Both the position numbers and the translations under genes were made by a program. Below the pieces are notes generated by a model. That model was not told where the DNA came from, ran no database searches, and saw nothing but the letters and a program-made list of their open reading frames with translations. From NCBI GenBank assembly GCA_017960525.1, contig JAGCZA010000117.1:1-44475 (forward strand): a stretch of DNA of 44,475 bases, given 5' to 3'. This DNA is from Prevotella sp. (lineage in GTDB: Bacteria > Bacteroidota > Bacteroidia > Bacteroidales > Bacteroidaceae). The first letter of the stretch is position 1. Every line of letters begins with the position of its first letter. Positions 30,131-39,171 of this stretch are shown here, one piece after another.

Positions 30131-32008
30131 ATGGAAATTGGAAGACTGAAAGAATTCAATAAAACAGACAAAGGACTGAGACCATATCAAAGAGACAATA
30201 AAGATAAGGTGTATGATGTTTGGCAGACACATCAATCAGTTATGCTACAAATGCCGACAGGCACAGGAAAAACGCGTACTTTTGTTTCCATCATAAAAGA
30301 CATTCATTATTATAGTGAAGAGGCAAGACGTGCTTATAAGGTCCTTATTTTAGTCCATCGGAAAGAATTAGTAGATCAGATTGATGAAGAACTCGGCTAT
30401 CGTTATGCTTTGGCACATGGTATTATACAGTCAGGTGACAGAGAAAGAAAAAAGTATCCTATACAAATTGCATCTGTTCAAACATTGAACAGACGCTTGG
30501 ACAACTGGACAGACAAGGACTTTGACTTTATTATCATTGACGAAGCACACCACACTACAGCGGAAAGCTATCAAAAAATCATCAAATCCTTTCCAAATGC
30601 CAAACTTCTTGGTGTTACAGCAACTCCTTGTAGACTCAATGGAGAAGGTTTTACGGGAACATTTGATAAACTTATCGTATCTCCACATATAGGATGGTTT
30701 ATTGAAAAGGGTTATCTTTGTGATTGCGACTACTATTCTGTTCCAAAATATTCCTTTATACAAAGACAAATTGATGGAATAACAAGATTCTGCAATGGCG
30801 ACTATGCAGAACAAGAAATGGAGAGAATCTGCGATAATGATCGAATAAGAGCACAGGTAGTAGATACCTATCTACAATATGCAAAGGGTAAAAAGGGCGT
30901 GGTTTATACGATTAACAAAATTCACAACAAAAACCTATGCGATAAATTTATCTCACATGGTATTAATGCAGTAGCTTTAGACTGTGACACTCCAGGAGAA
31001 ATTAGAGATGAGTGTATTGATAAATTCAAAAGAGGTAAAATTCAGATTATATGTAATGTCAATCTTTTCACAGAAGGTTTTGACTGTCCTGATATTGAGT
31101 TTGTTCAGTTGGCCCGTCCTACAAAATCGCTGGCACTTTATCTTCAACAGGTAGGAAGAGGATTGAGAATTTCCGAAAATAAGGAAAAAGTGTTGATTCT
31201 TGACAATGTTGGTCTCTACAACAAATTTGGTCTACCTAAATCCCGTAGACAATGGAACAAATATTTTGAGGGGAAGTTCGATATAGATGAGGCAGATGTG
31301 CATAAAGACAAAAAAGTGCTAATTAGCAATAAGACTCCTGTTAATCGCACTCGACAGCAGAACTTTGAAGAAGGACACGAAGAGGTGTTTCTAATATTTT
31401 CATCTGACGAAAAATCATATATTGAGGCAAGAGCAGATGAATTTTGGTCGATATTAGAAGATTTCTACACATATATTGTAAACTCTATTGCAATGGAGTT
31501 CATAAAAGATTATGGTGGAACTGGATTGTCATTAACTATTGGGGCTGATGCTGGATATAAAATATATAATGTAGGCATCCAACATCATACCGATGCTTTA
31601 GAGGAAATACTTTATAAGACCCAATTCAAGTTTAAAGACTCACCAAGTGGAAAGTTGGTGATACGTACTGCAAAAGATTATGACGAATTGATAATGAAAA
31701 TAGAAGATGATATTTGGGAAAAAATTGATAGAAAGGATGCAAAATACTGGGAAAGACTTATTGTTGGAATGGAACTTTTAGAGGAAGAGGTGTCTCAAAT
31801 CATTCCTATCATAAATAAAAGAAATTTTTCTCATATTATCTGTGATGATTGTATTATTGAGAAAGATGTAAGTCCCAAGGCATTGCTGACGTGTTTTTGG
31901 AATTTGTTTCTTAAATCTAATATCTTTCGCTATTTTATAGATTTAGGCATTGTAGATTATCTTTCAGGAATGGATATAAAACAGATATTCAGTAATCTAA
32001 ATAAATGA
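30131..32008 (+). CDS. SF2 DEAD/DEAH-box helicase of an AT-rich accessory island
   Basis: This encodes 625 residues. The helicase core has motif I MPTGTGKT (about 41-48), motif II IIIDEAHH, motif III GVTATP, IV-V regions including CNVNLFTEGFDCPDIEFVQL, and motif VI QQVGRGLRI, as in type III restriction-like helicases. About 220 residues follow the core without a recognised domain. It lacks a methyltransferase or nuclease fusion. Codon use is AT-rich compared with the housekeeping genes on both sides, which suggests transfer. It follows the nuclease and PAPS-reductase remnants, so it may be the only intact gene of a former defence operon. Confidence 0.85.
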   Translation: MEIGRLKEFNKTDKGLRPYQRDNKDKVYDVWQTHQSVMLQMPTGTGKTRTFVSIIKDIHYYSEEARRAYKVLILVHRKELVDQIDEELGYRYALAHGIIQSGDRERKKYPIQIASVQTLNRRLDNWTDKDFDFIIIDEAHHTTAESYQKIIKSFPNAKLLGVTATPCRLNGEGFTGTFDKLIVSPHIGWFIEKGYLCDCDYYSVPKYSFIQRQIDGITRFCNGDYAEQEMERICDNDRIRAQVVDTYLQYAKGKKGVVYTINKIHNKNLCDKFISHGINAVALDCDTPGEIRDECIDKFKRGKIQIICNVNLFTEGFDCPDIEFVQLARPTKSLALYLQQVGRGLRISENKEKVLILDNVGLYNKFGLPKSRRQWNKYFEGKFDIDEADVHKDKKVLISNKTPVNRTRQQNFEEGHEEVFLIFSSDEKSYIEARADEFWSILEDFYTYIVNSIAMEFIKDYGGTGLSLTIGADAGYKIYNVGIQHHTDALEEILYKTQFKFKDSPSGKLVIRTAKDYDELIMKIEDDIWEKIDRKDAKYWERLIVGMELLEEEVSQIIPIINKRNFSHIICDDCIIEKDVSPKALLTCFWNLFLKSNIFRYFIDLGIVDYLSGMDIKQIFSNLNK

Positions 32009-32213
32009 AAGTATGTTTACAGATAATAATAAAGAGTTGTTTTCTCGTATATAGGTTATAAACATAAAGGGAGAATATTGTTTATGAATATAAAGATGCA
32101 AATTCCACAATCTGACATTAAAGGGCTGAAATGCTGTCTTGGTGGTACGATTGCGGATAATCATAAAAAATATGCAAAGTGTTCTACAGAAATTAGAAAT
32201 GTGTCAAAATTGC

Positions 32214-32244
32214 TTTGCCACGTCATCTATATTTCGTAAATTTG
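32214..32244 (+). promoter_or_regulatory. Promoter TTTG-N19-TAAATTTG
   Basis: TTTG at 32214-32217 and TAAATTTG at 32237-32244 are 19 bases apart, giving a full Bacteroidota promoter 24 bases before the DUF3737 gene. It marks the return to core genome sequence. Confidence 0.75.
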
Positions 32245-32267
32245 CAGCACCATAACACAAAAAAGAA

Positions 32268-33119
32268 ATGAAGACGATAAAGGATCAGCATTTCGAAGGT
32301 GAGCGCCCGCTCTTTGGCATACACGATGTGCGACTGGAGCACGTGACGATAGGGGAGGGCGAAAGCGCCATCAAGGAATGTTCAGACATTGAGGCTGTTG
32401 ACTGCCATCTGTGGGGCAAGTACCCCTTCTGGCACGTTCACGGCTTTAGCATCAACCGCTGCCAGTTCGATGTCGGGGCACGGTCGGCCTTGTGGTATAG
32501 CGACCACCTGACGATGAGCGACACCCGCATCGACGCGCCCAAGATGTTCCGCGAGATGCACCATCTGCGGCTGGAGAACGTGGTCATCAACGATGCTGAC
32601 GAAACTTTCTGGCGCTGCCACGACGTGGAGGCACGCAATCTGGAACTGCACGACGGCACCTATCCCTTCATGTTCTGCGACAACGTGAAGATTGACGGGC
32701 TGAAAAGCGACTCGCGCTACGTGTTCCAGTACTGCCACAATGTGGAACTGACCAATGCGCACATCGTGACCAAGGACTCCTTCTGGGAGTGCGAGAACAT
32801 TGTCATTCGCGACTCTGTGCTCGACGGAGAGTATCTGGCCTGGCACACCAAGAACGTGAGGCTGGTGAACTGCCATCTGGCCGGCGAACAACTGCTATGC
32901 TATGCCGAGGGGCTGGTGCTGGAAAACTGCACCTTCGATGCCCGGTGTGACCGCGTGTTTGAATACAGCGACGTGGAGGCCGACATTCGCGGCCACATCG
33001 AGAACATCAAGAACCCCAGGAGCGGCCATATCGTGGCCGACAGCATAGGCAGCGTGACCCTTGACGAGTTCATCAAAGGGCCTGCTAACTGCGAAATAAC
33101 CTTAAGAAACAATCTATAA
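32268..33119 (+). CDS. DUF3737 right-handed beta-helix protein
   Basis: This encodes 283 residues, with no signal peptide. The sequence is a ladder of short repeats (for example IEAVDCHLWGKYPFWHVHGF, NVELTNAHIVTKDSFWECEN, VRLVNCHLAGEQLLCYAEGL), the pattern of DUF3737 proteins predicted to fold as a pectate-lyase-like beta helix. It is cytoplasmic by prediction. Its biochemical role is unknown. The next gene (MalY/PatB type) starts immediately after its stop codon, and the two are commonly neighbours, so they are probably one operon. Confidence 0.85.
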   Translation: MKTIKDQHFEGERPLFGIHDVRLEHVTIGEGESAIKECSDIEAVDCHLWGKYPFWHVHGFSINRCQFDVGARSALWYSDHLTMSDTRIDAPKMFREMHHLRLENVVINDADETFWRCHDVEARNLELHDGTYPFMFCDNVKIDGLKSDSRYVFQYCHNVELTNAHIVTKDSFWECENIVIRDSVLDGEYLAWHTKNVRLVNCHLAGEQLLCYAEGLVLENCTFDARCDRVFEYSDVEADIRGHIENIKNPRSGHIVADSIGSVTLDEFIKGPANCEITLRNNL

Positions 33120-34334
33120 ATGAAAGTATTTGATTTTGATGAAGTAATTGAAAGACGCGGCAGTGGCTGCATCAAGTGGGACGAGGCTCCCGCTGCCGAC
33201 ATTATCCCCATGTGGGTGGCCGATATGGACTTTGCGGTGGCTCCTGCCATCCAGGAGGCCATCCGCCGCCGTGCCGCCCATCCGGTGTTCGGCTACACAC
33301 TTGTAGGCCCCGACTATTATGAGGCCATCATCAATTGGTTCCGTCAGCGCCACCAATGGGAAATCCATCGTGAGGAAATCCTCTACACCATTGGCGTTGT
33401 GCCGGCTATGGCCGTAGCCTTGCAGGCGCTTACCTTGCGGGGCGAGAAAGTGGTCATCCTTTCGCCTGACTACAACTGCTTCTTCTCCTCCGTCCACAAT
33501 TGCGGCTGCGAGGTGTCGGAGAGTCCGCTCAGGAGAATTGACAGCACTTCTCGTTTCGAGGTGGACTGGGAAGACTTCGAGCAGCGCTGTGCCGACGAGA
33601 AGACGACCGTCTTCCTGCTGTGCAACCCCCATAACCCAACAGGGCGCGTGTGGTCGGCAGAGGAACTTGAGCGGATGAACACCATCTGCCTGCGCTATGG
33701 CGTGAAGGTGGTGAGCGACGAGATCCATTGCGAACTGGTTATGCCTGGCCATCGCTTCCAACCTTTTGCCGCCGTCAGCGAGGCGTGCCGCCACAACTGC
33801 GTGGTGCTCAACTCAGCCTCCAAGTCGTTCAATATCGCTGGTCTGCAAACGGCCAACATCATCTGTTCGCAGCCCGAATGGCGGCGAAAGATGGATCGTG
33901 TCATCAATATCAATGAGGTGTGCGACCTCAATCCCTTCGGCCCTGTGGCTCTCATTGCCGCCTACAACGAGAGCGGCGACTGGATTGACGCACTGAACGA
34001 ATACATCTGGGGAAACTACAAGGCGCTCTGTGACTTCTTCGCCGAGGAACTGCCCCAATGCCGTGTGACCACGATGGAGGGCACCTATCTGCCGTGGGTC
34101 GACGTGTCGCCGCTTTTCCCCTTGCAGCGCAAAGACGGCAAGGGCACGGTGGAGACGGTAGAGCAGTTGTGTGACTGCCTGACGGCCAACGGGCGCGTGT
34201 GGATGAATCCTGGCACGATGTACGGGGCGCAGACGGGCAGGGACTACATACGCATCAACATTGCCTGCCCGCGTAGTGTGATGATGGAAGGCTTGCGGCG
34301 AATGGCCGCTACCGTCAAGACTGTTTTCCAGTAG
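33120..34334 (+). CDS. MalY/PatB-family PLP-dependent C-S lyase / aminotransferase
   Basis: This encodes 404 residues and belongs to PLP fold type I. N-terminal motifs are MWVADMDFAVAP and HPVFGYTLVG. The substrate-binding NPHNPTGRVWS and the cofactor Lys in SASKSFNIAGLQTAN mark the MalY/PatB subgroup, and YIRINIACPR carries the carboxylate-binding Arg. Such enzymes cleave cystathionine or related thioethers, giving homocysteine or a thiol, pyruvate and ammonia. The exact substrate is not predictable. It follows DUF3737 without a gap and overlaps the end of a small gene on the opposite strand. Confidence 0.9.
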   Translation: MKVFDFDEVIERRGSGCIKWDEAPAADIIPMWVADMDFAVAPAIQEAIRRRAAHPVFGYTLVGPDYYEAIINWFRQRHQWEIHREEILYTIGVVPAMAVALQALTLRGEKVVILSPDYNCFFSSVHNCGCEVSESPLRRIDSTSRFEVDWEDFEQRCADEKTTVFLLCNPHNPTGRVWSAEELERMNTICLRYGVKVVSDEIHCELVMPGHRFQPFAAVSEACRHNCVVLNSASKSFNIAGLQTANIICSQPEWRRKMDRVININEVCDLNPFGPVALIAAYNESGDWIDALNEYIWGNYKALCDFFAEELPQCRVTTMEGTYLPWVDVSPLFPLQRKDGKGTVETVEQLCDCLTANGRVWMNPGTMYGAQTGRDYIRINIACPRSVMMEGLRRMAATVKTVFQ

Positions 34335-34470
34335 AAGAAGACTGGTCTTCGGAAATATCTGACAGTCTCTGCCGCCTGAGGGCGACAGAGACTGATCTTT
34401 TCTTGCGCAGCCATGCTGCTTTGCGGGCTTCGTAGTCCTGCTGATGCTTCTCCAAATATCCGTCGGCCAT
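34315..34470 (-). CDS. Small basic protein (51 aa)
   Basis: The ATG at 34470 gives 51 residues (MADGYLEKHQQDYEARKAAW then LRKKRSVS...), 11 bases after the DUF4270 stop and in the same direction. Short proteins beginning MADxYLE are common in Bacteroidales. It overlaps the end of the convergent MalY/PatB gene by 20 bases. It has no membrane segment and is helix-rich and basic in the middle. Its function is unknown. Confidence 0.5.
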   Translation of the reverse strand: MADGYLEKHQQDYEARKAAWLRKKRSVSVALRRQRLSDISEDQSSSTGKQS

Positions 34471-34481
34471 AGCGTCAATGC

Positions 34482-35951
34482 TTACTTGAACTTGGCATAT
34501 ACCACGCTGATGGTGACGGGGTTGTAGGGGTTGTCCTTGCCTCCCACCAGGCGCGTGCTGGTGAGCGACATATCGTGCTCCACCCTCGACGAGTTGATGG
34601 TCACAGGCACGAGCACCACCTTGTTCCAGTTGGGGTGCTTGCTCTCCCAGGCCGGGTCTTCCTTCAGCCCCTTCTCCCGTTTGTTCCAAAGGTTGGTGAT
34701 GAGGTTGGAGATGTTCTCAAAGACGTAGACGTTCTGGTTGAGTTTTGTCGACTGGTTGTTTTTCCGCCCAATGTCGAAAGTGGTGGTAAATGTTGTCCTG
34801 TTGTCGATGGCCCTGGTGTTTTCAAAGAAAGTGTAAAGGCTGTCGCGCTCCACTATAAGCAGCGTTTGTGGGATGCCCAGTTTTCTGTTGTCTGTCGACT
34901 CGTTGTTAATGCGCTGGAAGACGATGCGTGAGCCGATGAGCGAGTCGTTAGTGTGGTTTTTCTTTATCTCATTTACGGGCAGGGTAACTTCTGTAAAGAG
35001 TCCAGCCGGACTTTTCAGATAGGTGTGTGTGGTCTCCTCCTTCAGTTGCATAAGTGTCTGTTTGTCATTTGTCACCAGCGTGGTCTGCAGCACCTCTTGT
35101 GTCCCAGCCAATGTTAGCGTGTGTTTAGAGGTGGAGTTGTCGTTTTGCACACGGTAGAAGATTCTCAGGCCCAAGTTCCACACTTGAGCGTGGAAGCCCA
35201 GTCCATCAGTGATTTCGAAGAACAGTCCGGGGCAGATATGGCGGGCAAATGCTTGCGAAGTCTTGAAGTACTCGGGGTGATTGTAGTACTGTTGCAGGAT
35301 GTAAGTTCCGTAGTTGTTGTAGGTGTTGCCGTCTTTGTCGGTGAAAGGGTCATTGAGCACCACACGGAAGTTGTTATAATAATTCGAGGTGGCACGGGCA
35401 CTGTCAGTATCGGCCAGATTCTCGAATGTGCACATTTTGTCTTTACAGATGCCTGTTCCGCTGAGCATCCCCAGGCTGGCAGGATTGTAGTTTGAGTAGT
35501 AGCGCTGGCCTTCTGCCATAGGCGTTTCGAGTTCGCTGATGCGCACCTTGATGGCTGAGAGGCTGTCCTTGGTGTTGAACGGCTGTGTGAGGTAGACGAT
35601 GATGTCGCACGAGTCGGCAGCAGCCCTGTCGTTGTATCTGCCTACGATATTCTCTTCCGGCGACACGTACATAGTCTCCAGGATGTGGAATTGCGTGGTG
35701 AACTCGCTTTTCACCTCCGCCCCTGTCTCTGGGTCGATGACTCTGCCGAAGTAGCAGCTGCTGCTCAGGGTGAATACTGAATCGGCCACGATGGTCCTGG
35801 TGTCTACGGCTATGGTGGTGTCGGCCACGTTGAGGCGGTCGGAGTCGTTGGTGAGCGACTGCCCGATGTTCATCGCATCGTTGTCGCAAGAAGAAATGGC
35901 TACTGCCGCAATCGCGACACCAGCCATAATTATGAATTTCCTTATTGTCAT
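34482..35951 (-). CDS. DUF4270 lipoprotein
   Basis: This encodes 489 residues. The signal peptide ends at the lipobox VAISSCDND. The pattern ADTTIAVDTRTIVADSVFTL, YFGRVIDPETGAEVKSEF and TSTRLVGGKDNPYNPVTISV (near the C-terminus) is typical of DUF4270, a beta-rich exported Bacteroidota family. Its function is unknown. The ATG overlaps the stop of the upstream GT5-like gene (ATGA), so both are translationally coupled. The operon is led by the promoter at 36778-36785. Confidence 0.88.
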   Translation of the reverse strand: MTIRKFIIMAGVAIAAVAISSCDNDAMNIGQSLTNDSDRLNVADTTIAVDTRTIVADSVFTLSSSCYFGRVIDPETGAEVKSEFTTQFHILETMYVSPEENIVGRYNDRAAADSCDIIVYLTQPFNTKDSLSAIKVRISELETPMAEGQRYYSNYNPASLGMLSGTGICKDKMCTFENLADTDSARATSNYYNNFRVVLNDPFTDKDGNTYNNYGTYILQQYYNHPEYFKTSQAFARHICPGLFFEITDGLGFHAQVWNLGLRIFYRVQNDNSTSKHTLTLAGTQEVLQTTLVTNDKQTLMQLKEETTHTYLKSPAGLFTEVTLPVNEIKKNHTNDSLIGSRIVFQRINNESTDNRKLGIPQTLLIVERDSLYTFFENTRAIDNRTTFTTTFDIGRKNNQSTKLNQNVYVFENISNLITNLWNKREKGLKEDPAWESKHPNWNKVVLVPVTINSSRVEHDMSLTSTRLVGGKDNPYNPVTISVVYAKFK

Positions 35952-36757
35952 TCGTCCGGGTAGATTTGGTCGTAGAAAGCCTCGTAGGCATCTGCGAAGG
36001 CTTCTGTGTATTCCTGCAAGGGGATGCCTTTCTTTTTGGCGTGCTTGAGCAGGTTTTCGTCAATGTTGTTTTCTGCTATGACAATGCCGTCGCTATAGTC
36101 GATGGCCAGTTTCTCCAGCTCATCGAAATCGAAGTTGTCGCTGTAGGAGGTGAGCAGTTTTGCTTTTGCGTCACGGTATTCCAGGCATTTCTTGAAATCG
36201 TCGCCCAATTCCTTGTTGAGGCTTTTGTTGAAGAGCGAGGTTATCACCCTTGTATTTCTGAACGACGGTTCGTCGTTGTAGGCCGTCTTGATGTAGAACG
36301 GCACCACAGCAGTCATCCAGCCTTGGCAGTGAATGATATCGGGCACCCAGCGCAGCTTCTTTACCGTCTCCAGTACGCCACGGGCGAAGAAAATGGCTCT
36401 TTCACCGTTGTCGGCATAGTCTACGCCAGCCTCGTCAGCCGTCATCTGCCGCTTCGAGAAATAGTCATCGTTGTCGATGAAATACACCTGTACACGGGCT
36501 GTGGGTATTGAGGCAACCTTGATGATGAGCGGATGGTCTGTGTCGTTGATGATAAGGTTCATACCAGAGAGGCGTATCACCTCGTGCAGTTGGCCCCTTC
36601 GCTCGTTGATGGTGCCCCATTTGGGCATGAAGGTGCGGATTTCGTGGCCCATATCCTGCATGGCGCGTGGCAGTTCACGCCCCATAACGGAAAGGTTGTT
36701 ATCTGGCACGTAGGGTGCTATCTCCTGATTGATGAAGAGAATCTTCTTTTTTGCCAT
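35948..36757 (-). CDS. Short glycogen/starch-synthase-like (GT5 N-domain) protein
   Basis: This encodes 269 residues. The sequence matches only the N-terminal Rossmann domain of GT5 glycogen synthases: KILFINQEIAPYVPDNNLSV, GHEIRTFMPKWGTIN, PDIIHCQGWMTAVVP and the helical FDFDELEKLAIDYSDGIVIA. Typical GlgA is about 475 residues and has a second C-terminal domain with the nucleotide-sugar site, which is missing here with no following fragment. It may be a naturally short family of Bacteroidota. Whether it is catalytic cannot be told. It is divergent from panC and coupled with DUF4270. Confidence 0.8.
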   Translation of the reverse strand: MAKKKILFINQEIAPYVPDNNLSVMGRELPRAMQDMGHEIRTFMPKWGTINERRGQLHEVIRLSGMNLIINDTDHPLIIKVASIPTARVQVYFIDNDDYFSKRQMTADEAGVDYADNGERAIFFARGVLETVKKLRWVPDIIHCQGWMTAVVPFYIKTAYNDEPSFRNTRVITSLFNKSLNKELGDDFKKCLEYRDAKAKLLTSYSDNFDFDELEKLAIDYSDGIVIAENNIDENLLKHAKKKGIPLQEYTEAFADAYEAFYDQIYPDE

Positions 36758-36777
36758 CTTGTTTGCTTTTGTGCTTG

Positions 36778-36785
36778 CAAAGGTA
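36778..36785 (-). promoter_or_regulatory. -7 box (TACCTTTG) for the GT5-DUF4270 operon
   Basis: On the minus strand TACCTTTG lies about 21 bases upstream of the ATG at 36757. It shares a 171-base divergent region with panC. Confidence 0.6.
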
Positions 36786-36928
36786 CGAAAAAAGGTGCAT
36801 AAAAACGAATAAAGTGTGCAAATTTAGGAATTTGTGACATTTTATAGGCTTATTTTTAGTCTTTTTTTTCCTTATTTGCGAAAAAAGTTGTTATTTTGCA
36901 CCCCGTTAGCGTAAAGTGATTTATCGAA

Positions 36929-37777
36929 ATGAAAGTATTTCAGAAGATTGCCGATATGCAGAACGCGCTCTTCGATGAGCGCAAGGCTGGTAAGAGCGTC
37001 GGACTGGTTCCCACGATGGGTGCGTTGCACGAAGGTCATGCCTCGTTGGTGCGTCGCTGTGTGAAAGAAAACGATGTAACTGTGGTCTCGGTGTTTGTCA
37101 ATCCGACGCAGTTCAACGACCCCAACGACTTGAAGAACTATCCCCGTGACCTGGAGGCTGACTGCCGCCTGTTGGAACAGTGTGGCGCTGACTACGTGCT
37201 GGCTCCTACGGTGGAGGAGATGTATCCCACGCCTGACCGCCGCCAGTTTGAGTATCCGCCCGTTTCTACGGTGATGGAAGGTGCCCATCGGCCCGGCCAT
37301 TTCAATGGCGTTTGCCAGGTGGTGAGCCGTCTGTTTTACATCGTGCGTCCCGACCGCTCCTATTTCGGCGAGAAGGACTGGCAGCAGATTGCTGTGGTGA
37401 AGGCTATGGTGGCTCACCTCGGACTGGACGTGGACATTGTGGAATGTCCTATTGTACGTGATACCGACGGACTGGCACGCAGCAGCCGCAACACGCTGTT
37501 GGCTCCCAACGAGCGGGCCATTGCCCCACGCATCTATCAGGCTTTGAAGGAAAGCCTCGCCTATGCGAAGACACACAGCGTGAAGGAGACACACGACAAG
37601 GTGGTGGGCGACATCGACGCCACCGACGGCCTGCGCACGGAATATTTTGCCATCGTCGACGGCAACACCCTGCAGGACATCACGTCTTGGGAGGACTCTG
37701 ACCACGTCGTGGGCTGCATCACAGTCTACTGTGGAGCCACGCCGATACGTCTCATTGACCACATTAAATACAAATAA
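36929..37777 (+). CDS. panC: Pantothenate synthetase
   Basis: This encodes 282 residues. Signature motifs are [17 protein letters not shown] (HIGH-like ATP site), [30 protein letters not shown]-type [22 protein letters not shown] and SSRNTLL. The enzyme joins pantoate and beta-alanine using ATP, the last step of vitamin B5 synthesis. The next gene panD supplies beta-alanine. The intergenic spacer of about 55 bases contains short TCGTAAAT repeats. Confidence 0.97.
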   Translation: MKVFQKIADMQNALFDERKAGKSVGLVPTMGALHEGHASLVRRCVKENDVTVVSVFVNPTQFNDPNDLKNYPRDLEADCRLLEQCGADYVLAPTVEEMYPTPDRRQFEYPPVSTVMEGAHRPGHFNGVCQVVSRLFYIVRPDRSYFGEKDWQQIAVVKAMVAHLGLDVDIVECPIVRDTDGLARSSRNTLLAPNERAIAPRIYQALKESLAYAKTHSVKETHDKVVGDIDATDGLRTEYFAIVDGNTLQDITSWEDSDHVVGCITVYCGATPIRLIDHIKYK

Positions 37778-37832
37778 CGAGCGAATCTGTTAATCGTAAA
37801 TCGAAAATCCGTAAATCGTAAATTTCCAAAAG

Positions 37833-38177
37833 GTGTTGATAGAAGTATTGAAGTCGAAAATCCATTGCGTTCAGGTGACTGAGGCCAACCTGAATTATAT
37901 GGGGAGCATCACCATCGACGAGGACTTGATGGATGCAGCCAACATGATTGCCGGTGAAAAGGTTCAGGTTTTGGACAACAATAATGGTGAGCGCCTGGAG
38001 ACGTACATCATCAAGGGCGAGCGCGGCTCGGGCTGCATTTGCCTGAATGGAGCAGCCGCCCGAAAGGTGCAGGTGGGCGACACCATCATCATTATTTCAT
38101 ACGCTTTGATGGATTTCGAGGAAGCTAAGACGTTCAAGCCAACTGTGGTATTCCCTCTCAACAACCAGGTGGTGTAG
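37833..38177 (+). CDS. panD: Aspartate 1-decarboxylase proenzyme
   Basis: The start is GTG at 37833, giving M-L-I-E-V-L-K-S-K as in Bacteroidota PanD, with AAAAGG just upstream. It encodes 114 residues. The self-processing Gly-Ser pair is in [16 protein letters not shown], where cleavage produces the pyruvoyl cofactor. [17 protein letters not shown] is also conserved. The enzyme converts aspartate to beta-alanine for PanC. The gene ends 3 bases before the convergent PAP2 gene. Confidence 0.95.
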   Translation: MLIEVLKSKIHCVQVTEANLNYMGSITIDEDLMDAANMIAGEKVQVLDNNNGERLETYIIKGERGSGCICLNGAAARKVQVGDTIIIISYALMDFEEAKTFKPTVVFPLNNQVV

Positions 38178-38180
38178 GCT

Positions 38181-39155
38181 CTATGTGGTATCGCCACGGT
38201 AGATGCCTCGCAGAGCAAAGTACAACAGGGTGCCCGCCAGTACGCCTGCAATCGCGTCGATGGCATAATGGGCCTGGATGTAGAAAGTAGCAAAGAACAT
38301 AAGTACAGCCAGCGGCAGCAGCGAGAAGAAAAGTTTGAGGCTGCGGGCTTCCCATGCCAGCCACATCAGCACTGTGGCTACGCCTACGTGACTGCTGGGG
38401 AAGGCTGCTGTGGGCCTTTCGCCAGCATCGTGGGCTTCGATGAGCAGTTTGTAGAAGAAGCCTTGCTTCCATCCCGGTATAGGCAGTGACAAATCGCGGT
38501 TGAGCACATCGAAGGCCAGACGGTCGAAATAGTCGCCCAGTTGTGGGAACACGCCCTGGGCAATCTGGTCAGTGCCAACAGCCTGATAGTAAAACTGCGG
38601 CCCTGCCACGGGCAGGCAGATGAAGATGGCGTAGAAGCAGAAGAACGAGGCAACGATGATGAAGGCTGTGCGCAGGAACTGCTCGTAGTGGCAGCAGAAA
38701 TAGAACAGCACTACGACGGCAATCATGGGATAGTAACTCACATAGCCAAGTGAGAGCAGTTCGCTGACTATTGCCGACGACCAATCCTGGCAGAAGGTGA
38801 GAGCGGGCTGGAAACCGAAGAGATTCTGCTCCCATGTGGCGAAGAGGTGGTCCAGATTGGGAAAGATGCGGTTCAACTCAAACGTGTCGGGGTACCACCA
38901 TCCCAGAAAGAACAATTGGCCGGCCACACGTGCCAGTATCATCAGCCGGCAGGGCAGCAATCTGTATGCGCCCCAAAGCGCCAGCGTCATCAGCAGCACT
39001 TGCGCCCGGCCCCACAGCATTTGGTTGGGCTGGTGCAAGCGGGTGTAGGTGAAGAGTATGAAGACAGTTGTGGCCAAAGCGTATGCCAGCACAGCCCACT
39101 CCAGCCACAACAGTCCCTTGATAGGTTTTTTCTCCAGTCTGAACAACTCCTTCAT
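38181..39155 (-). CDS. PAP2-family membrane phosphatase
   Basis: This encodes 324 residues with about six membrane helices. The PAP2 catalytic motifs are present: AGERPTAAFPSSHVGVATVL (PSGH-type, with Ser-Ser-His) and IQAHYAIDAIAGVLAGT (SxxxHxxxD-type His), with an upstream Lys region before residue 240. The sequence pattern PVAGPQFYYQAVG resembles inositol-phosphorylceramide or phosphatidylinositol-phosphate phosphatases described in Bacteroidota. The lipid substrate cannot be assigned. It is the last gene of the leftward operon from thiE-like to PAP2. Confidence 0.85.
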   Translation of the reverse strand: MKELFRLEKKPIKGLLWLEWAVLAYALATTVFILFTYTRLHQPNQMLWGRAQVLLMTLALWGAYRLLPCRLMILARVAGQLFFLGWWYPDTFELNRIFPNLDHLFATWEQNLFGFQPALTFCQDWSSAIVSELLSLGYVSYYPMIAVVVLFYFCCHYEQFLRTAFIIVASFFCFYAIFICLPVAGPQFYYQAVGTDQIAQGVFPQLGDYFDRLAFDVLNRDLSLPIPGWKQGFFYKLLIEAHDAGERPTAAFPSSHVGVATVLMWLAWEARSLKLFFSLLPLAVLMFFATFYIQAHYAIDAIAGVLAGTLLYFALRGIYRGDTT

Positions 39156-39171
39156 TTATGTGTCAGTATTA

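Noticed and set aside
32084-32239. Small 51-codon frame between the helicase and DUF3737 genes.
   Set aside because: It runs into the DUF3737 promoter, has no clear ribosome binding site and resembles no family.
37783-37830. Regulatory array of TCGTAAAT repeats between panC and panD.
   Set aside because: The short AT-rich repeats look like simple low-complexity intergenic filler; nothing supports a function.
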